Below, piece by piece: positions 25,034 to 32,797 of a stretch of DNA of 64,000 nucleotides. How positions within the stretch are numbered: the stretch's first letter is position 1; every line of letters begins with the position of its first letter. The translations under genes were made by a program, and so were the position numbers. This stretch comes from Schwartzia succinivorans DSM 10502 (GTDB lineage Bacteria > Bacillota > Negativicutes > Selenomonadales > Selenomonadaceae): NCBI RefSeq assembly GCF_900129225.1, contig NZ_FQUG01000006.1, positions 1-64,000 on the forward strand. The letters are read 5' to 3'. Under the pieces are notes generated by a model that worked only from the letters and a program-made list of their open reading frames with translations, was not told the origin of the DNA and did no database searches.

Positions 25034-25516
25034 TTATTTTACAAGCAAAGGAAGGCCGTAGTGCGCCAGAAGTTCATTGACGACCATAACGTCATAGATT
25101 TGATTATCAAAGCAGAAACGTATAACAACGTCTTCCTTTTGCATTTTGTTCAACGAATAACCGATGAAGGAAAGAAATTCGTCGGCTTCTTCTCGTGAAA
25201 GATGAAGCGCCAGCGCAATAGCTATCGTCGTATTTTTGCCCGGATGGTATGATTTTTCGTTGCGGATTTTTGAAAACACACGGCGGTCCAGGCCCGCTTC
25301 CTTATATACATCAATATCCTCACGACCTTTTTTAATCAGCCATTCCCTTATATAATCTGCCAGTGACTGCTGTTCTTCCTGAATCGCTTCGTCCAGCTGC
25401 TGATAGCCATCGACGGATATGCTGTAATGAATATTTACCCGTTCATTAACACCTGTAGAGATATAATGTCGTGAAATATACGAATCCAGCGACTTTATTA
25501 ACGATTCATCAAGCAT
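25034..25516 (-). CDS. XRE-like helix-turn-helix protein (paralogue of 58920-59426)
   Basis: A 160-residue protein. The region SLADYIREWLIKKGREDIDV followed by YKEAGLDRRVFSKIRNEKSY and IAIALALHLSREEADEFLSF is a phage-repressor-type five-helix HTH domain, often seen next to Macro or IrrE-like proteins. The N-terminal 60 residues (LDSYISRHYI) are shared with the paralogue. ATG 25516 has GGGAGG 7 nt upstream. With the metallopeptidase downstream it resembles the ImmR/ImmA repressor-protease pairing, though protease-controlled derepression is inference. Confidence 0.82.
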   Translation of the reverse strand: MLDESLIKSLDSYISRHYISTGVNERVNIHYSISVDGYQQLDEAIQEEQQSLADYIREWLIKKGREDIDVYKEAGLDRRVFSKIRNEKSYHPGKNTTIAIALALHLSREEADEFLSFIGYSLNKMQKEDVVIRFCFDNQIYDVMVVNELLAHYGLPLLVK

Positions 25517-25613
25517 AAAGCATCCTCCCATCTGCATGTGCTTCTAATGTATTTATTAGACAATACGCCCTAAAATCCTGCATGTTTCAAAACTGATTTG
25601 TAGAAAAGAACAA

Positions 25614-25654
25614 AGAGAAGCACCTGTTCTCTCCCGTAATTTAAGGCATTATAA
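25614..25654 (+). repeat. Possible degenerate end of the palindromic element family
   Basis: AGAGAA-GCACCTG-TTCTCT hairpin followed by AATTTAAGGCATTATAAC: the same hairpin-spacer-GGCATTATAA order as the other copies, with a different stem sequence. No gene starts shortly downstream. Confidence 0.4.
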
Positions 25655-25660
25655 CACTAA

Positions 25661-25693
25661 TAAAAACGCCGACAATCCCGTCGGCGTTTTTTA
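25661..25693 (+). terminator. Duplicate of the 22816 terminator
   Basis: AAAAACGCCGAC and GTCGGCGTTTTTT pair exactly as at 22816-22848, but no plus-strand gene precedes it. Confidence 0.7.
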
Positions 25694-25720
25694 TGCCCGT
25701 TGGCAAATATTTTTTAGCCA
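25662..25720. repeat. 59-bp direct repeat, copy 2
   Basis: Matches 22817-22875 with five A/G transitions. Similarity ends where the HAD coding sequence would begin. Confidence 0.75.
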
Positions 25721-25727
25721 TTTAGCG

Positions 25728-25798
25728 TATTTTTGACTGGCGAGTTGGCACATTTTTAACTAGCCAGTTGGCACTTTTTTGACTGGCGAGTTGGCAGA
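25728..25798. repeat. Three imperfect direct repeats, IS21-end-like
   Basis: Three units of about 23 bp: TTTTTGACTGGCGAGTTGGC, TTTTTAACTAGCCAGTTGGC and TTTTTTGACTGGCGAGTTGG, each ending in a TTGGCA-type box. Arrays of such boxes occur at the ends of IS21-family elements; no istA/istB gene is present here, so this may be a remnant. Confidence 0.5.
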
Positions 25799-25932
25799 TT
25801 CCGTTTTCAATATAATTAAAACCATCCGTTCAACGGGTGGTTTGCCGTGTTATCCATTCACCTTGATTGAGTATGATACAATATGTATGTATTTGGAGAA
25901 GTTTAGACAATACGTACAGCAAGGAGATATAT

Positions 25933-26643
25933 ATGGCGGATTTACATACGAGAGAATCAGCGTATGCTTCAACCAGACGGCGTAATTTGATGCTGGCAGT
26001 TGGGTTCGGGGCAGTCAGTATAACGCTGTGGCTTTTGTGGGCGAAGGATATCATTTACGGCACGGCATTTGACCATCCCATACAATTAAAATTACTGCAC
26101 TTGGTTGTTTTCGGAGCAACGGGATGGCTGGCTACCCATTTTTGGCAGAACTACAGGAAAACAGCTTCGGGGGATACCGGAGTCGAGCGTTCACTGGATA
26201 TTTTGAGTGAGCTTCCTGACGGATATCACGTATTCAGCAATCTGCACGTCGATGGAGCGTTCGTTGGTACTGTGGTTGTCGGCAGGAATGGTGTTTTTAT
26301 CATCAATACGAAAAATCATAACGGGGAAATTACTCCGTCCGATGACCATGAATGGACGCAGAAAAAGGTTGGGCGTGGAGGAACAGAATATACAGCCACG
26401 CTTCGAAATCCTGTGAAGCAGACAAAAAAGCAAATCTACAGCATGTCGCAGTTCCTGAAAAAGAATAATATCCGCGCGTGGGTAGACGGCATTGTGTATT
26501 TTACGAACCCCGATTTGATTCTTAACGGTACGGGTGACGCGTACACAAACAGAGGGCGCGCGGTTTTGGAGTTTATATTGGATTACCCCGTGCGTACACC
26601 GCTGGATGACAGTACTGTTGACGGGATTGTGAAACTGTTTTAA
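25933..26643 (+). CDS. NERD-domain (nuclease-related) membrane protein
   Basis: A 236-residue protein with two hydrophobic N-terminal segments (about 21-40 and 55-75), then a NERD domain: LPDGYHVFSNLHVDG, then GVFIINTKNHNGEI, where the conserved D/E-x-K type core is replaced by N-T-K, and KQIYSMSQFLKKNNIRAWV. NERD domains belong to the restriction-endonuclease-like fold and often occur in DNA-processing or defence genes. AAGGAG precedes ATG 25933. The apparent change at the acidic catalytic position may make it inactive. Confidence 0.8.
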   Translation: MADLHTRESAYASTRRRNLMLAVGFGAVSITLWLLWAKDIIYGTAFDHPIQLKLLHLVVFGATGWLATHFWQNYRKTASGDTGVERSLDILSELPDGYHVFSNLHVDGAFVGTVVVGRNGVFIINTKNHNGEITPSDDHEWTQKKVGRGGTEYTATLRNPVKQTKKQIYSMSQFLKKNNIRAWVDGIVYFTNPDLILNGTGDAYTNRGRAVLEFILDYPVRTPLDDSTVDGIVKLF

Positions 26644-26721
26644 GGCAGCTCGTGTGCAGAGGTTTGACTGAATCATCTATAGGCAAAACCATTTGCATAC
26701 AACTTTGCGCATGATATATTT

Positions 26722-26751
26722 TCGACAAAATATTTCCCTTGGCGTTATAAT
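26722..26751 (+). promoter_or_regulatory. Promoter of the NhaC-type antiporter gene
   Basis: TCGACA (-35, 5/6 match) and a perfect TATAAT (-10, 26746-26751) are 18 bp apart, 50 bp before the start codon. Confidence 0.7.
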
Positions 26752-26801
26752 ATTCTAAACGTATTTCATGCACGGACATTTCACAGTAAAGGACGAATCG
26801 A

Positions 26802-28118
26802 ATGGACTCAAAAAATATCAAGCCGGGCGCTAACGCTTCGGCGCTGCTGCCAATACTAATATTTCTCGTTTTCTATCTGGGCGCGGGTATATGGTATGAA
26901 TATATCTCCCCGGTGGAAGGACGGATGGGCTTTTATGTGATGTCGGTAGTTGTCGCCTTCGGGCTGGCGCTTATAGTGGCGTTCATGCAGAACAGCAACC
27001 GGACGTTCCTGGAAAATATTCACCTCTGCTCCCAAAGCATAGGCAACGACAACATCACCATCATGCTCTTTATTTTCCTTATGGCAGGAGCCTTCGGCGG
27101 TATCGCAAAGGCCGCGGGAGGCGTGCAGAGCACGGCGCACCTTCTTTTGAACTTTGTTCCCGGCACGTTTGCAATACCGGGGCTTTTCGTCATCGCGTGT
27201 CTTATATCAATGTCCATGGGCACAAGCTGCGGCACTATCACGGTGCTTGTTCCCATAGCCGCTTCCGTGGCGCAGGACGCTGGGCTGAGCCTGCCCTTTG
27301 CGGTTGGTTCCGTAGTGGGCGGTGCCATGTTCGGAGACAATCTTTCCTTTATATCCGATACCACGATAGCCGCCACCCGTACACAGGGTACTCAGATGAA
27401 GGATAAATTTTATGCGAATCTCAAGGTCGCTGTTCCTGCGGCCGTCCTTACTCTTATTTTGCTTTTGGGGCTTTCCATGAGCGGAAGCCATGTAGACCTT
27501 GGAACCTTTGATTACTCCCTGCTTCTGGCGCTGCCGTATTTCATAGTTCTTATTATGGCGCTCAGGGGAATGAATGTGTTTTTCGTTCTCGGCACGGGAA
27601 TACTTCTTTTCTTTGTTCTCGGAATTGCCGCAGGGCCTATGACAATCCCTGACGCGTTTTCGGCTATGGGCGCGGGTACAAGCGGTATGTTTGAGACAAT
27701 GATAGTCACCATCCTGGCCGCTTCCATAAGTGCCATCATGCGCGACGGCGGCGGATTTGAGGCAATTCTTACCTTTATCCGCACATATTTCAAGGGACAG
27801 CGCGGAGGAAGCTTCGGCATCGGGCTTCTGACGATACTGATGGATATCGCCACAGCCAACAATACCGTAGCGATTGTGGTGGCAGGGCCGATAGCAAAGA
27901 CCATAAGCGAGGAATACGGCATCGAGCCCAGGGAGAGCGCGTCCCTTCTCGATACCTGCTCCTGCATCGCCCAGGGCATAATCCCCTACGGCGCGCAGCT
28001 TCTCATAGCTTCCGCCCTCGCAGGCATCGCAAGCCTCGCTATCATCCCGTATCTTTTCTACCCGTTCTTCCTCGCGGCATGCGTAATAGTATCTATTATG
28101 CTGAGCGCAAAAAAGTAA
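26802..28118 (+). CDS. Na+/H+ antiporter, NhaC family
   Basis: A 438-residue polytopic membrane protein with about 11-12 hydrophobic segments. SMGTSCGTITVLVPIAASVA and GGAMFGDNLSFISDTTIAATR (about 170-190) are the conserved core of NhaC-type transporters, the latter with the Asp residues of the ion path; the C-terminal SLLDTCSCIAQGIIPYGAQ also fits. It exchanges sodium, or an organic pair such as malate/lactate, for protons. It has its own promoter and a bidirectional terminator. Substrate specificity within NhaC-like proteins cannot be read. Confidence 0.92.
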   Translation: MDSKNIKPGANASALLPILIFLVFYLGAGIWYEYISPVEGRMGFYVMSVVVAFGLALIVAFMQNSNRTFLENIHLCSQSIGNDNITIMLFIFLMAGAFGGIAKAAGGVQSTAHLLLNFVPGTFAIPGLFVIACLISMSMGTSCGTITVLVPIAASVAQDAGLSLPFAVGSVVGGAMFGDNLSFISDTTIAATRTQGTQMKDKFYANLKVAVPAAVLTLILLLGLSMSGSHVDLGTFDYSLLLALPYFIVLIMALRGMNVFFVLGTGILLFFVLGIAAGPMTIPDAFSAMGAGTSGMFETMIVTILAASISAIMRDGGGFEAILTFIRTYFKGQRGGSFGIGLLTILMDIATANNTVAIVVAGPIAKTISEEYGIEPRESASLLDTCSCIAQGIIPYGAQLLIASALAGIASLAIIPYLFYPFFLAACVIVSIMLSAKK

Positions 28119-28129
28119 TCATAACTACA

Positions 28130-28168
28130 GAAAACCCACGGCAGAGAATCTCTTTACCGTGGGTTTTA
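28130..28168. terminator. Bidirectional terminator between NhaC and the YafQ-type toxin
   Basis: AAAACCCACGG and CCGTGGGTTTT form an 11-bp stem with T/A runs on both sides. Confidence 0.85.
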
Positions 28169-28192
28169 TTTTGTTTAAACAACTCGTATGTA

Positions 28193-28468
28193 TTAAAACA
28201 AGTCACTGTGAGTTCCCGTGCGTGCTAAAAGCAACGTGAGCTTATCTTCATAAATCCTATATACCAGAATCCAATCCGGCTGAATATGACATTCTCTATA
28301 ACCGGCATAATTACCCGTAAGCGGATGGTCCTTGTATCTGCCGTCCAGCTTCTGCCCGGTTCTTAAAAGCTCAATAACATCTTTAAGCAGATTAGTATTC
28401 AGATTCCGTTTCTTCGCAAGCTTTATGTCTTTTTGAAATTTGTTTGTAAATTGAACTTTTAGAATCAT
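28193..28468 (-). CDS. YafQ family toxin (mRNA interferase)
   Basis: A 91-residue RelE-superfamily toxin of the YafQ type. TNKFQKDIKLAKKRNLNTNL, GRYKDHPLTGNYAGYRECHI and the terminal LLLARTGTHSDLF are the standard YafQ blocks; the His residues near 50, 63 and 87 correspond to the catalytic set. It cuts mRNA on the ribosome. Start overlaps the antitoxin stop by 4 bp. Confidence 0.94.
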   Translation of the reverse strand: MILKVQFTNKFQKDIKLAKKRNLNTNLLKDVIELLRTGQKLDGRYKDHPLTGNYAGYRECHIQPDWILVYRIYEDKLTLLLARTGTHSDLF

Positions 28469-28725
28469 ATCCCCAAATCCTTATAAAGCTCCTCCGTGTC
28501 CGTATAAACCTTGCTGAGACCTTTTCCGGCTTCGATTTCACGTATAGTTTTTAATAACTCCGAATCCTTCCCGGCAACAGTAAAAGGAATACGGTTCTGA
28601 TTATCAATTTGGTGAAGCAGCATATTAACTGCAGTACTCATGTTCAATCCCATTGTTTTAAGTTTTTCCTCAACACGCTTCTTTAGTTCGCTCTCAACAC
28701 GAACCTGTACTATAGCAGTCGCCAT
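28465..28725 (-). CDS. RelB/DinJ family antitoxin, partner of YafQ
   Basis: An 86-residue ribbon-helix-helix antitoxin: IVQVRVESELKKRVEEKLKT then LNMSTAVNMLLHQI. ATG 28725 was chosen because GGAGGTG lies 7 nt upstream. The C-terminal half (LSKVYTDTEELYKDLGI) is the toxin-binding tail. Only the fold, not the sequence, resembles the other RelB-type protein at 6011, so the two modules are independent. Confidence 0.93.
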   Translation of the reverse strand: MATAIVQVRVESELKKRVEEKLKTMGLNMSTAVNMLLHQIDNQNRIPFTVAGKDSELLKTIREIEAGKGLSKVYTDTEELYKDLGI

Positions 28726-28805
28726 AATAATCACCTCCGCAGTTCTATTATATAATAATTACAATATATATACAATGTCCTGCTGCTATCCTATTGTGCA
28801 TAACA

Positions 28806-28840
28806 CAAAAACCCGCCGTCCAAAGACAGCGGGTTTTGTT
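28806..28840 (-). terminator. Terminator after mscL
   Basis: AAAACCCGC and GCGGGTTTT pair around a 12-nt loop, with a T run on the minus-strand side. Confidence 0.8.
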
Positions 28841-28855
28841 ATTTTCGTATTTCTG

Positions 28856-29287
28856 TCATTCCGCAGGCAGCTCGCTTGTGCAGTGCGGGCAGCGGGTAGC
28901 ATCATCCGCGATGGTACTCTTGCAGAAGGGGCATGTTCTTGCAGGCTTTTCCTCTTTCTTCGGGAAGAGCTTATTGACCTGCTGAATCATGAGGAACACT
29001 GCGAAGGCGACTATCAGAAAGTCGATAACGCCATTGATGAAATGACCGTAGGCGATAACAGGAAGTCCTGCCTTCTGTGCCTCTGCCAGCGTTGCCGCAG
29101 GTGTGGAGGACAGGTTGATGAACAGGTTGGAAAAATCCACGCGGCCCATCAGCATCCCGAGAGGCCCCATGAGAATATCGCTTACGAATGAGGACGCGAC
29201 CTTACCGAACGCCGCGCCGATGATAACGCCGACAGCCATATCCATGACATTGCCGCGCATGATAAACTTCTTGAACTCTTCAAACAT
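28856..29287 (-). CDS. mscL: Large-conductance mechanosensitive channel
   Basis: A 143-residue channel subunit. [20 protein letters not shown] and [20 protein letters not shown] form the amphipathic N-terminus and first membrane helix, with the second helix at [19 protein letters not shown]. It opens under membrane tension to release solutes during hypo-osmotic shock. The C-terminus carries an extra zinc-ribbon, [19 protein letters not shown], seen in some Firmicute MscL proteins. Monocistronic with its own terminator. Confidence 0.97.
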   Translation of the reverse strand: MFEEFKKFIMRGNVMDMAVGVIIGAAFGKVASSFVSDILMGPLGMLMGRVDFSNLFINLSSTPAATLAEAQKAGLPVIAYGHFINGVIDFLIVAFAVFLMIQQVNKLFPKKEEKPARTCPFCKSTIADDATRCPHCTSELPAE

Positions 29288-29331
29288 AGAATCGCTCCTT
29301 CGTTTTAGTTATAACTGTGACGAAACGGCCA

Positions 29332-30015
29332 TCATTCATTGCGCTCCGCCGCCTTTTCCAGAATCTTCTTCTGCTCCTTGGATATAGGGAAGATATACGA
29401 GCGGATATCCGCGTCACGGAGTACCTCCTCCAGCGCGTCCATAGTCAGCGCCTGAACATCTATGGAAAGGCTGTATTCGTCCCGCTCCCAGCGGCTCGCG
29501 TGATAATCCTTCACCTTGTCGGATTTCTTGTCATAGACATAGAGAGAAAGCGAGGCAATACTCTCCACCATGAAGCTGCTGTCCCAATTCATCGAAAGGA
29601 ATTCCCGCTGATAATGTGTCTCCACAACGGCACATATAACAAGGTCTGCGGGAACTGTCTCCGAAACGCTGCGAATCGCATCGGCATAGATTGATTTTTT
29701 ACGCCCGCTTTTAAGACCGTCCTTAAAGGCATATTCCACATCAGTATAGGGCAGATGCTCAACCCAGTGCATTGTTTCGTTAAGGGGAACATGAATTTCC
29801 TGCTCCATACGCTCGAGAATCTCATCCATCTCGCCCCTGCTTATCCATCCGCCTGTGCGGTCCACAACAGGAACCAGGGCAATCCTCAGAGGCTTTTCAC
29901 GATTCTCCAGGGGCGCGGGCGCCGGGGCAGCTGTACTCTGCTCCGCCGCTTCGCCAAATGGAATGGAAAGAAGCATTATCCACAAAAAAAGAAACGCTGA
30001 AAAAATCCTTCGCAT
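29332..30015 (-). CDS. Secreted hypothetical protein
   Basis: A 227-residue protein with a cleavable signal peptide (hydrophobic FSAFLFLWIMLLSIPFG, likely cut near GEAAE) and an alpha/beta domain starting PLRIALVPVVDRTGG, which resembles the opening strand of exported proteins of the CsgG/TolB-like fold. No conserved catalytic residues are obvious. GGGGAGG precedes the chosen ATG. It follows the cytidine deaminase gene by about 18 bp on the same strand, so they may be co-transcribed. Confidence 0.78.
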   Translation of the reverse strand: MRRIFSAFLFLWIMLLSIPFGEAAEQSTAAPAPAPLENREKPLRIALVPVVDRTGGWISRGEMDEILERMEQEIHVPLNETMHWVEHLPYTDVEYAFKDGLKSGRKKSIYADAIRSVSETVPADLVICAVVETHYQREFLSMNWDSSFMVESIASLSLYVYDKKSDKVKDYHASRWERDEYSLSIDVQALTMDALEEVLRDADIRSYIFPISKEQKKILEKAAERNE

Positions 30016-30033
30016 GTCCATTCCTCCCCGGAA

Positions 30034-30444
30034 TCATCCCTCTTTGAAGTTGCGAACCTTTCCTGTAGCACACGGCGCGAGATCCATCAGGTCCGCCAGC
30101 TCAATGTCACCCTTGAGGTTAGCCATGATGATGTCGCGAATCTTGAACTCTGCCATGACCTGGCAGCAGGCTCCGCAGGGAACACACGGCTCGTCCGTGT
30201 CTGCAACCACCGCGATGGCATCAAACTCACGCTTGCTGTCGGCAACCGCCTTGAAAATGGCGACACGCTCCGCGCAGCAGGAGCTTCCGTATGCTGCGTT
30301 CTCGATGCTGCAGCCTCCGTAAAGCGTACCGTCGCTGGCGAGTACACAGGCGCCTACCGGACGTCCCGAGTATGGGCTGTGCGCTTTTGCCATTGCGTCC
30401 TTTGCCATACGTATCATCGTATCAATAATTTCTTCATTGATCAT
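30034..30444 (-). CDS. cdd: Cytidine deaminase
   Basis: A 136-residue protein of the homotetrameric type. The zinc and catalytic motifs are complete: Cys-Ala-Glu in CCAERVAIFKAV (about 54-65) and PCGACCQVMAEF (about 87-98). SPYSGRPVGACVL is the substrate loop. It converts cytidine and deoxycytidine to uridine forms in pyrimidine salvage. Length matches B. subtilis Cdd. Confidence 0.97.
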   Translation of the reverse strand: MINEEIIDTMIRMAKDAMAKAHSPYSGRPVGACVLASDGTLYGGCSIENAAYGSSCCAERVAIFKAVADSKREFDAIAVVADTDEPCVPCGACCQVMAEFKIRDIIMANLKGDIELADLMDLAPCATGKVRNFKEG

Positions 30445-30547
30445 TATTTTTCGCCCCCCTCTCTGCCCTTACCTATAATTTAATTTCTGTTTTCATCATA
30501 CGGTTTTTGTGCCTAAAAATCAAGGATATCAAGCATATATATACACA

Positions 30548-30592
30548 TTATCCACAAAATAGTGGATAATTTACCCCCATGCCTGTGGATAA
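30548..30592. promoter_or_regulatory. Cluster of DnaA-box sequences
   Basis: TTATCCACA (30548-30556) and its reverse complement TGTGGATAA (30584-30592) are perfect DnaA boxes; AGTGGATAA (30561-30569) has one mismatch. A further perfect box lies at 29976-29984. The surrounding 250 bp are AT-rich and gene-free. Confidence 0.55.
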
Positions 30593-30703
30593 TGTTAATA
30601 ACTTGGTGCATAACTCAATATATCGGAGTAAAAATTTGTCAACCGCAAGATTTAGTTCAGATTATTTTCAGCTTTCCACAGTTTTTTGGGGAAAGCTTTT
30701 TTC

Positions 30704-31183
30704 TCAGATTTCATCCTTCCATTCACTGAAGGGATGCTCCGCGAGATTTGAGTTGTAATAGTGAGGATCTCCCGATACCTCACGCCCCAGCCATTCGGGA
30801 CGGCTGAAAGCCTCGTCCTCGGATTTAAGCTCCACCTCGGCAATCATAAGCCCTTCATTCTCCCCGAAGAACTTATCCACCTCCCAGGTGTGCACACCGT
30901 CCTCCGCGGGAATGAGATAACGTGTCTTATCTATAAGAGGCCGCCTGCAGAACTCAAACAGCTTTTCCGCGTCATCCACAGGAATAGGATATTCAAACTC
31001 CGCCCGTGTGATGCCTGTAGTCTTTCCCTTCAACGTCAGAAACGCCTTGTCATCCTGCCTGCGGACGCGCACCAGCATAGTACCGTCTCCCTGAAGATAG
31101 CCCTGCTTTACGCGGATGCCCTTCTCAGGCTGCCGGAACAGCTTTTCATCCACAAGAAACTTCCGCTCAATCTCTAGTGCCAT
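30704..31183 (-). CDS. CYTH domain phosphatase/cyclase-like protein
   Basis: A 159-residue triphosphate tunnel metalloenzyme. The N-terminal EIERKF is the ExExK signature; MLVRVRRQDDKAFLTLKGK, ITRAEFEYPIP and AEVELKSEDEAF supply the alternating acidic and basic residues lining the tunnel. Bacterial members of this length usually hydrolyse tripolyphosphate or nucleoside triphosphates; the substrate here is not known. AGGAGG precedes ATG 31183. Divergent from the LCP gene. Confidence 0.92.
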   Translation of the reverse strand: MALEIERKFLVDEKLFRQPEKGIRVKQGYLQGDGTMLVRVRRQDDKAFLTLKGKTTGITRAEFEYPIPVDDAEKLFEFCRRPLIDKTRYLIPAEDGVHTWEVDKFFGENEGLMIAEVELKSEDEAFSRPEWLGREVSGDPHYYNSNLAEHPFSEWKDEI

Positions 31184-31250
31184 ATCTTTTCCTCCTGTAC
31201 CTTCCTTTTTCTTTTCATTCATATTATATATCATAATTTTGCTGTGAAAA

Positions 31251-31289
31251 GTTTGTCGCAGACAAACTCTAAACAAACATGCTATAATA
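31251..31289 (+). promoter_or_regulatory. Palindromic promoter element (copy C) of the LCP gene
   Basis: AGTTTGTC-GCA-GACAAACT hairpin (31251-31269), then 14 nt and a perfect TATAAT (31284-31289). This resembles copies A, B and D, with CATGC in place of GGCAT. Confidence 0.5.
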
Positions 31290-31352
31290 GCAACAATGAT
31301 GATAACAGATTTCTATTGAAATTATTAAATTGAAAAGAAAGAAGTCGTTTTT

Positions 31353-32693
31353 TTGGGCAAGAAGAAAAACTACAAACCGGCACATGCGAAAAAGAAAAGC
31401 CACATATGGATGTGGGTTCTGATGGTTGTCGTGTTCCTCGTCGCAGCAGCGGCAGGAGCGCTTTTTGCTTCCTCCAGTCTTTTTGATACGGAGAAGCTTG
31501 ACCGCAAGGAGAAAAAGGAATTTACCATGCTGGTGGCAAAGGACAAGGCCACAGTCATGATTATGGGTGTCGATGAGCGTGCCGATGACGCGGGGCGTTC
31601 GGATACGCTGATGTTTGCATCCATCGACCCGAAGAAAAGACAGGCATCGCTTCTCTCCATTCCCCGTGATACCCGAGTAAAAATCAAGGGCTACGGCTGG
31701 GACAAAATCAACGCTGCCTACGCTTACGGCGGACGGCGGCTCACCCAGTCAACGGTGGAGGATTTCCTCGATACCCCCGTTGACCACTACATATCCATCA
31801 ACACCCGCGCCTTCCCGCGCATCATTGACGCCATCGGCGGCATTGATATAAACGTAGAAAAGCGCATGTACTACATTGATGAATGGGATGACGCAGTACC
31901 GGGCGGCCTCGTCATCGACCTGTACCCCGGCATGCAGCACATGGACGGCGTCACCGCCATGAGCTATGTCCGCTACCGTGACGAAGAGGGCGATATCGGA
32001 CGAATCGCGCGGCAGCAGAAATTCATGCGCGCCGTCATGGACAAGGTCACATCTCCATCCATCATCATGAAGCTCCCCTCCGCTGTCAGCGAGGTAATAA
32101 GCTCCGTTGATACAGACCTCTCGGTAAGACAGCTTCTTGAATTCGCGGGCGCGCTGAAGGAAGCACAGGTCAACGGACTTCATACGGAAATGGTGGAAGG
32201 ACGTCCTCTGTATATCGACGGAATCAGCTACTGGATTCCTGACATCACAAAGACAAGACGCCAGCTGGCATCAATGCTGGGCATAACAATGAGTCAGCGC
32301 GCGCTGGCTGAAATGGAACGCGAGGATGCGGAGTACGAAAGCTCCATTCCTGACGGAGCCTCCGAGGTTCCCGAGGACGACAAGAGCATCGGACGCATAC
32401 TTAATCCCCGCAGGGATTCAAGGGACGCAAAAAATTCTAAGGACATAAGGGACAGCAGAGACCTAAGAGATCCAAGCGGAAGACCGCTTCCGTCACTGCC
32501 GGCAGGCCCGCAGTCCAAGCTTCCTCCGTCGGCAGCTTCTTCCGAGGATGCAGACGAGGAAGAAACGGAAAGCCGCACGGAAAACAGCCGCACAACGGCA
32601 CCTACGGCTCCAACAGCACCATCCGCTCCATCAGCTCCCGTCGCACCTTCCACAAACGTGCCCAGCATGGGTTCAAGCGGAAAAAGCAGATAA
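31353..32693 (+). CDS. LytR-CpsA-Psr (LCP) family protein
   Basis: A 446-residue protein: basic N-terminus, one membrane segment (about 15-38), then the LCP domain (MIMGVDERADDAGRSDTLMF, ASLLSIPRDTRVKIKGYGWD, INAAYAYGG) with the conserved Arg/Asp residues that bind polyprenyl-linked glycopolymers. LCP proteins attach secondary polymers to peptidoglycan. The tail (about 320-446) is low-complexity, rich in S, P, A, T and D. The TTG start at 31353 is the only one giving the full membrane anchor; its ribosome site is weak. Terminator follows. Confidence 0.93.
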   Translation: MGKKKNYKPAHAKKKSHIWMWVLMVVVFLVAAAAGALFASSSLFDTEKLDRKEKKEFTMLVAKDKATVMIMGVDERADDAGRSDTLMFASIDPKKRQASLLSIPRDTRVKIKGYGWDKINAAYAYGGRRLTQSTVEDFLDTPVDHYISINTRAFPRIIDAIGGIDINVEKRMYYIDEWDDAVPGGLVIDLYPGMQHMDGVTAMSYVRYRDEEGDIGRIARQQKFMRAVMDKVTSPSIIMKLPSAVSEVISSVDTDLSVRQLLEFAGALKEAQVNGLHTEMVEGRPLYIDGISYWIPDITKTRRQLASMLGITMSQRALAEMEREDAEYESSIPDGASEVPEDDKSIGRILNPRRDSRDAKNSKDIRDSRDLRDPSGRPLPSLPAGPQSKLPPSAASSEDADEEETESRTENSRTTAPTAPTAPSAPSAPVAPSTNVPSMGSSGKSR

Positions 32694-32700
32694 AAACCAA

Positions 32701-32738
32701 AAGACCGTCGCACGAAAATGTGCGGCGGTCTTTTTTAC
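32701..32738. terminator. Terminator between the LCP gene and pgaD
   Basis: AAGACCGTCGCAC and GTGCGGCGGTCTT pair (one G-T) and are followed by TTTTTT; A/T runs on the other side suggest bidirectional use. Confidence 0.85.
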
Positions 32739-32797
32739 TTGCGCATGTAAAAATAGTGTAATTTTAGTGTAAAAAATGCTGCTTTTTCTTTTATTCT

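Noticed and set aside
30548-30592. DnaA-box cluster as the chromosomal origin
   Set aside because: No dnaA, dnaN, gyrB or rpmH nearby and only three clustered boxes; kept only as a DnaA-binding cluster.
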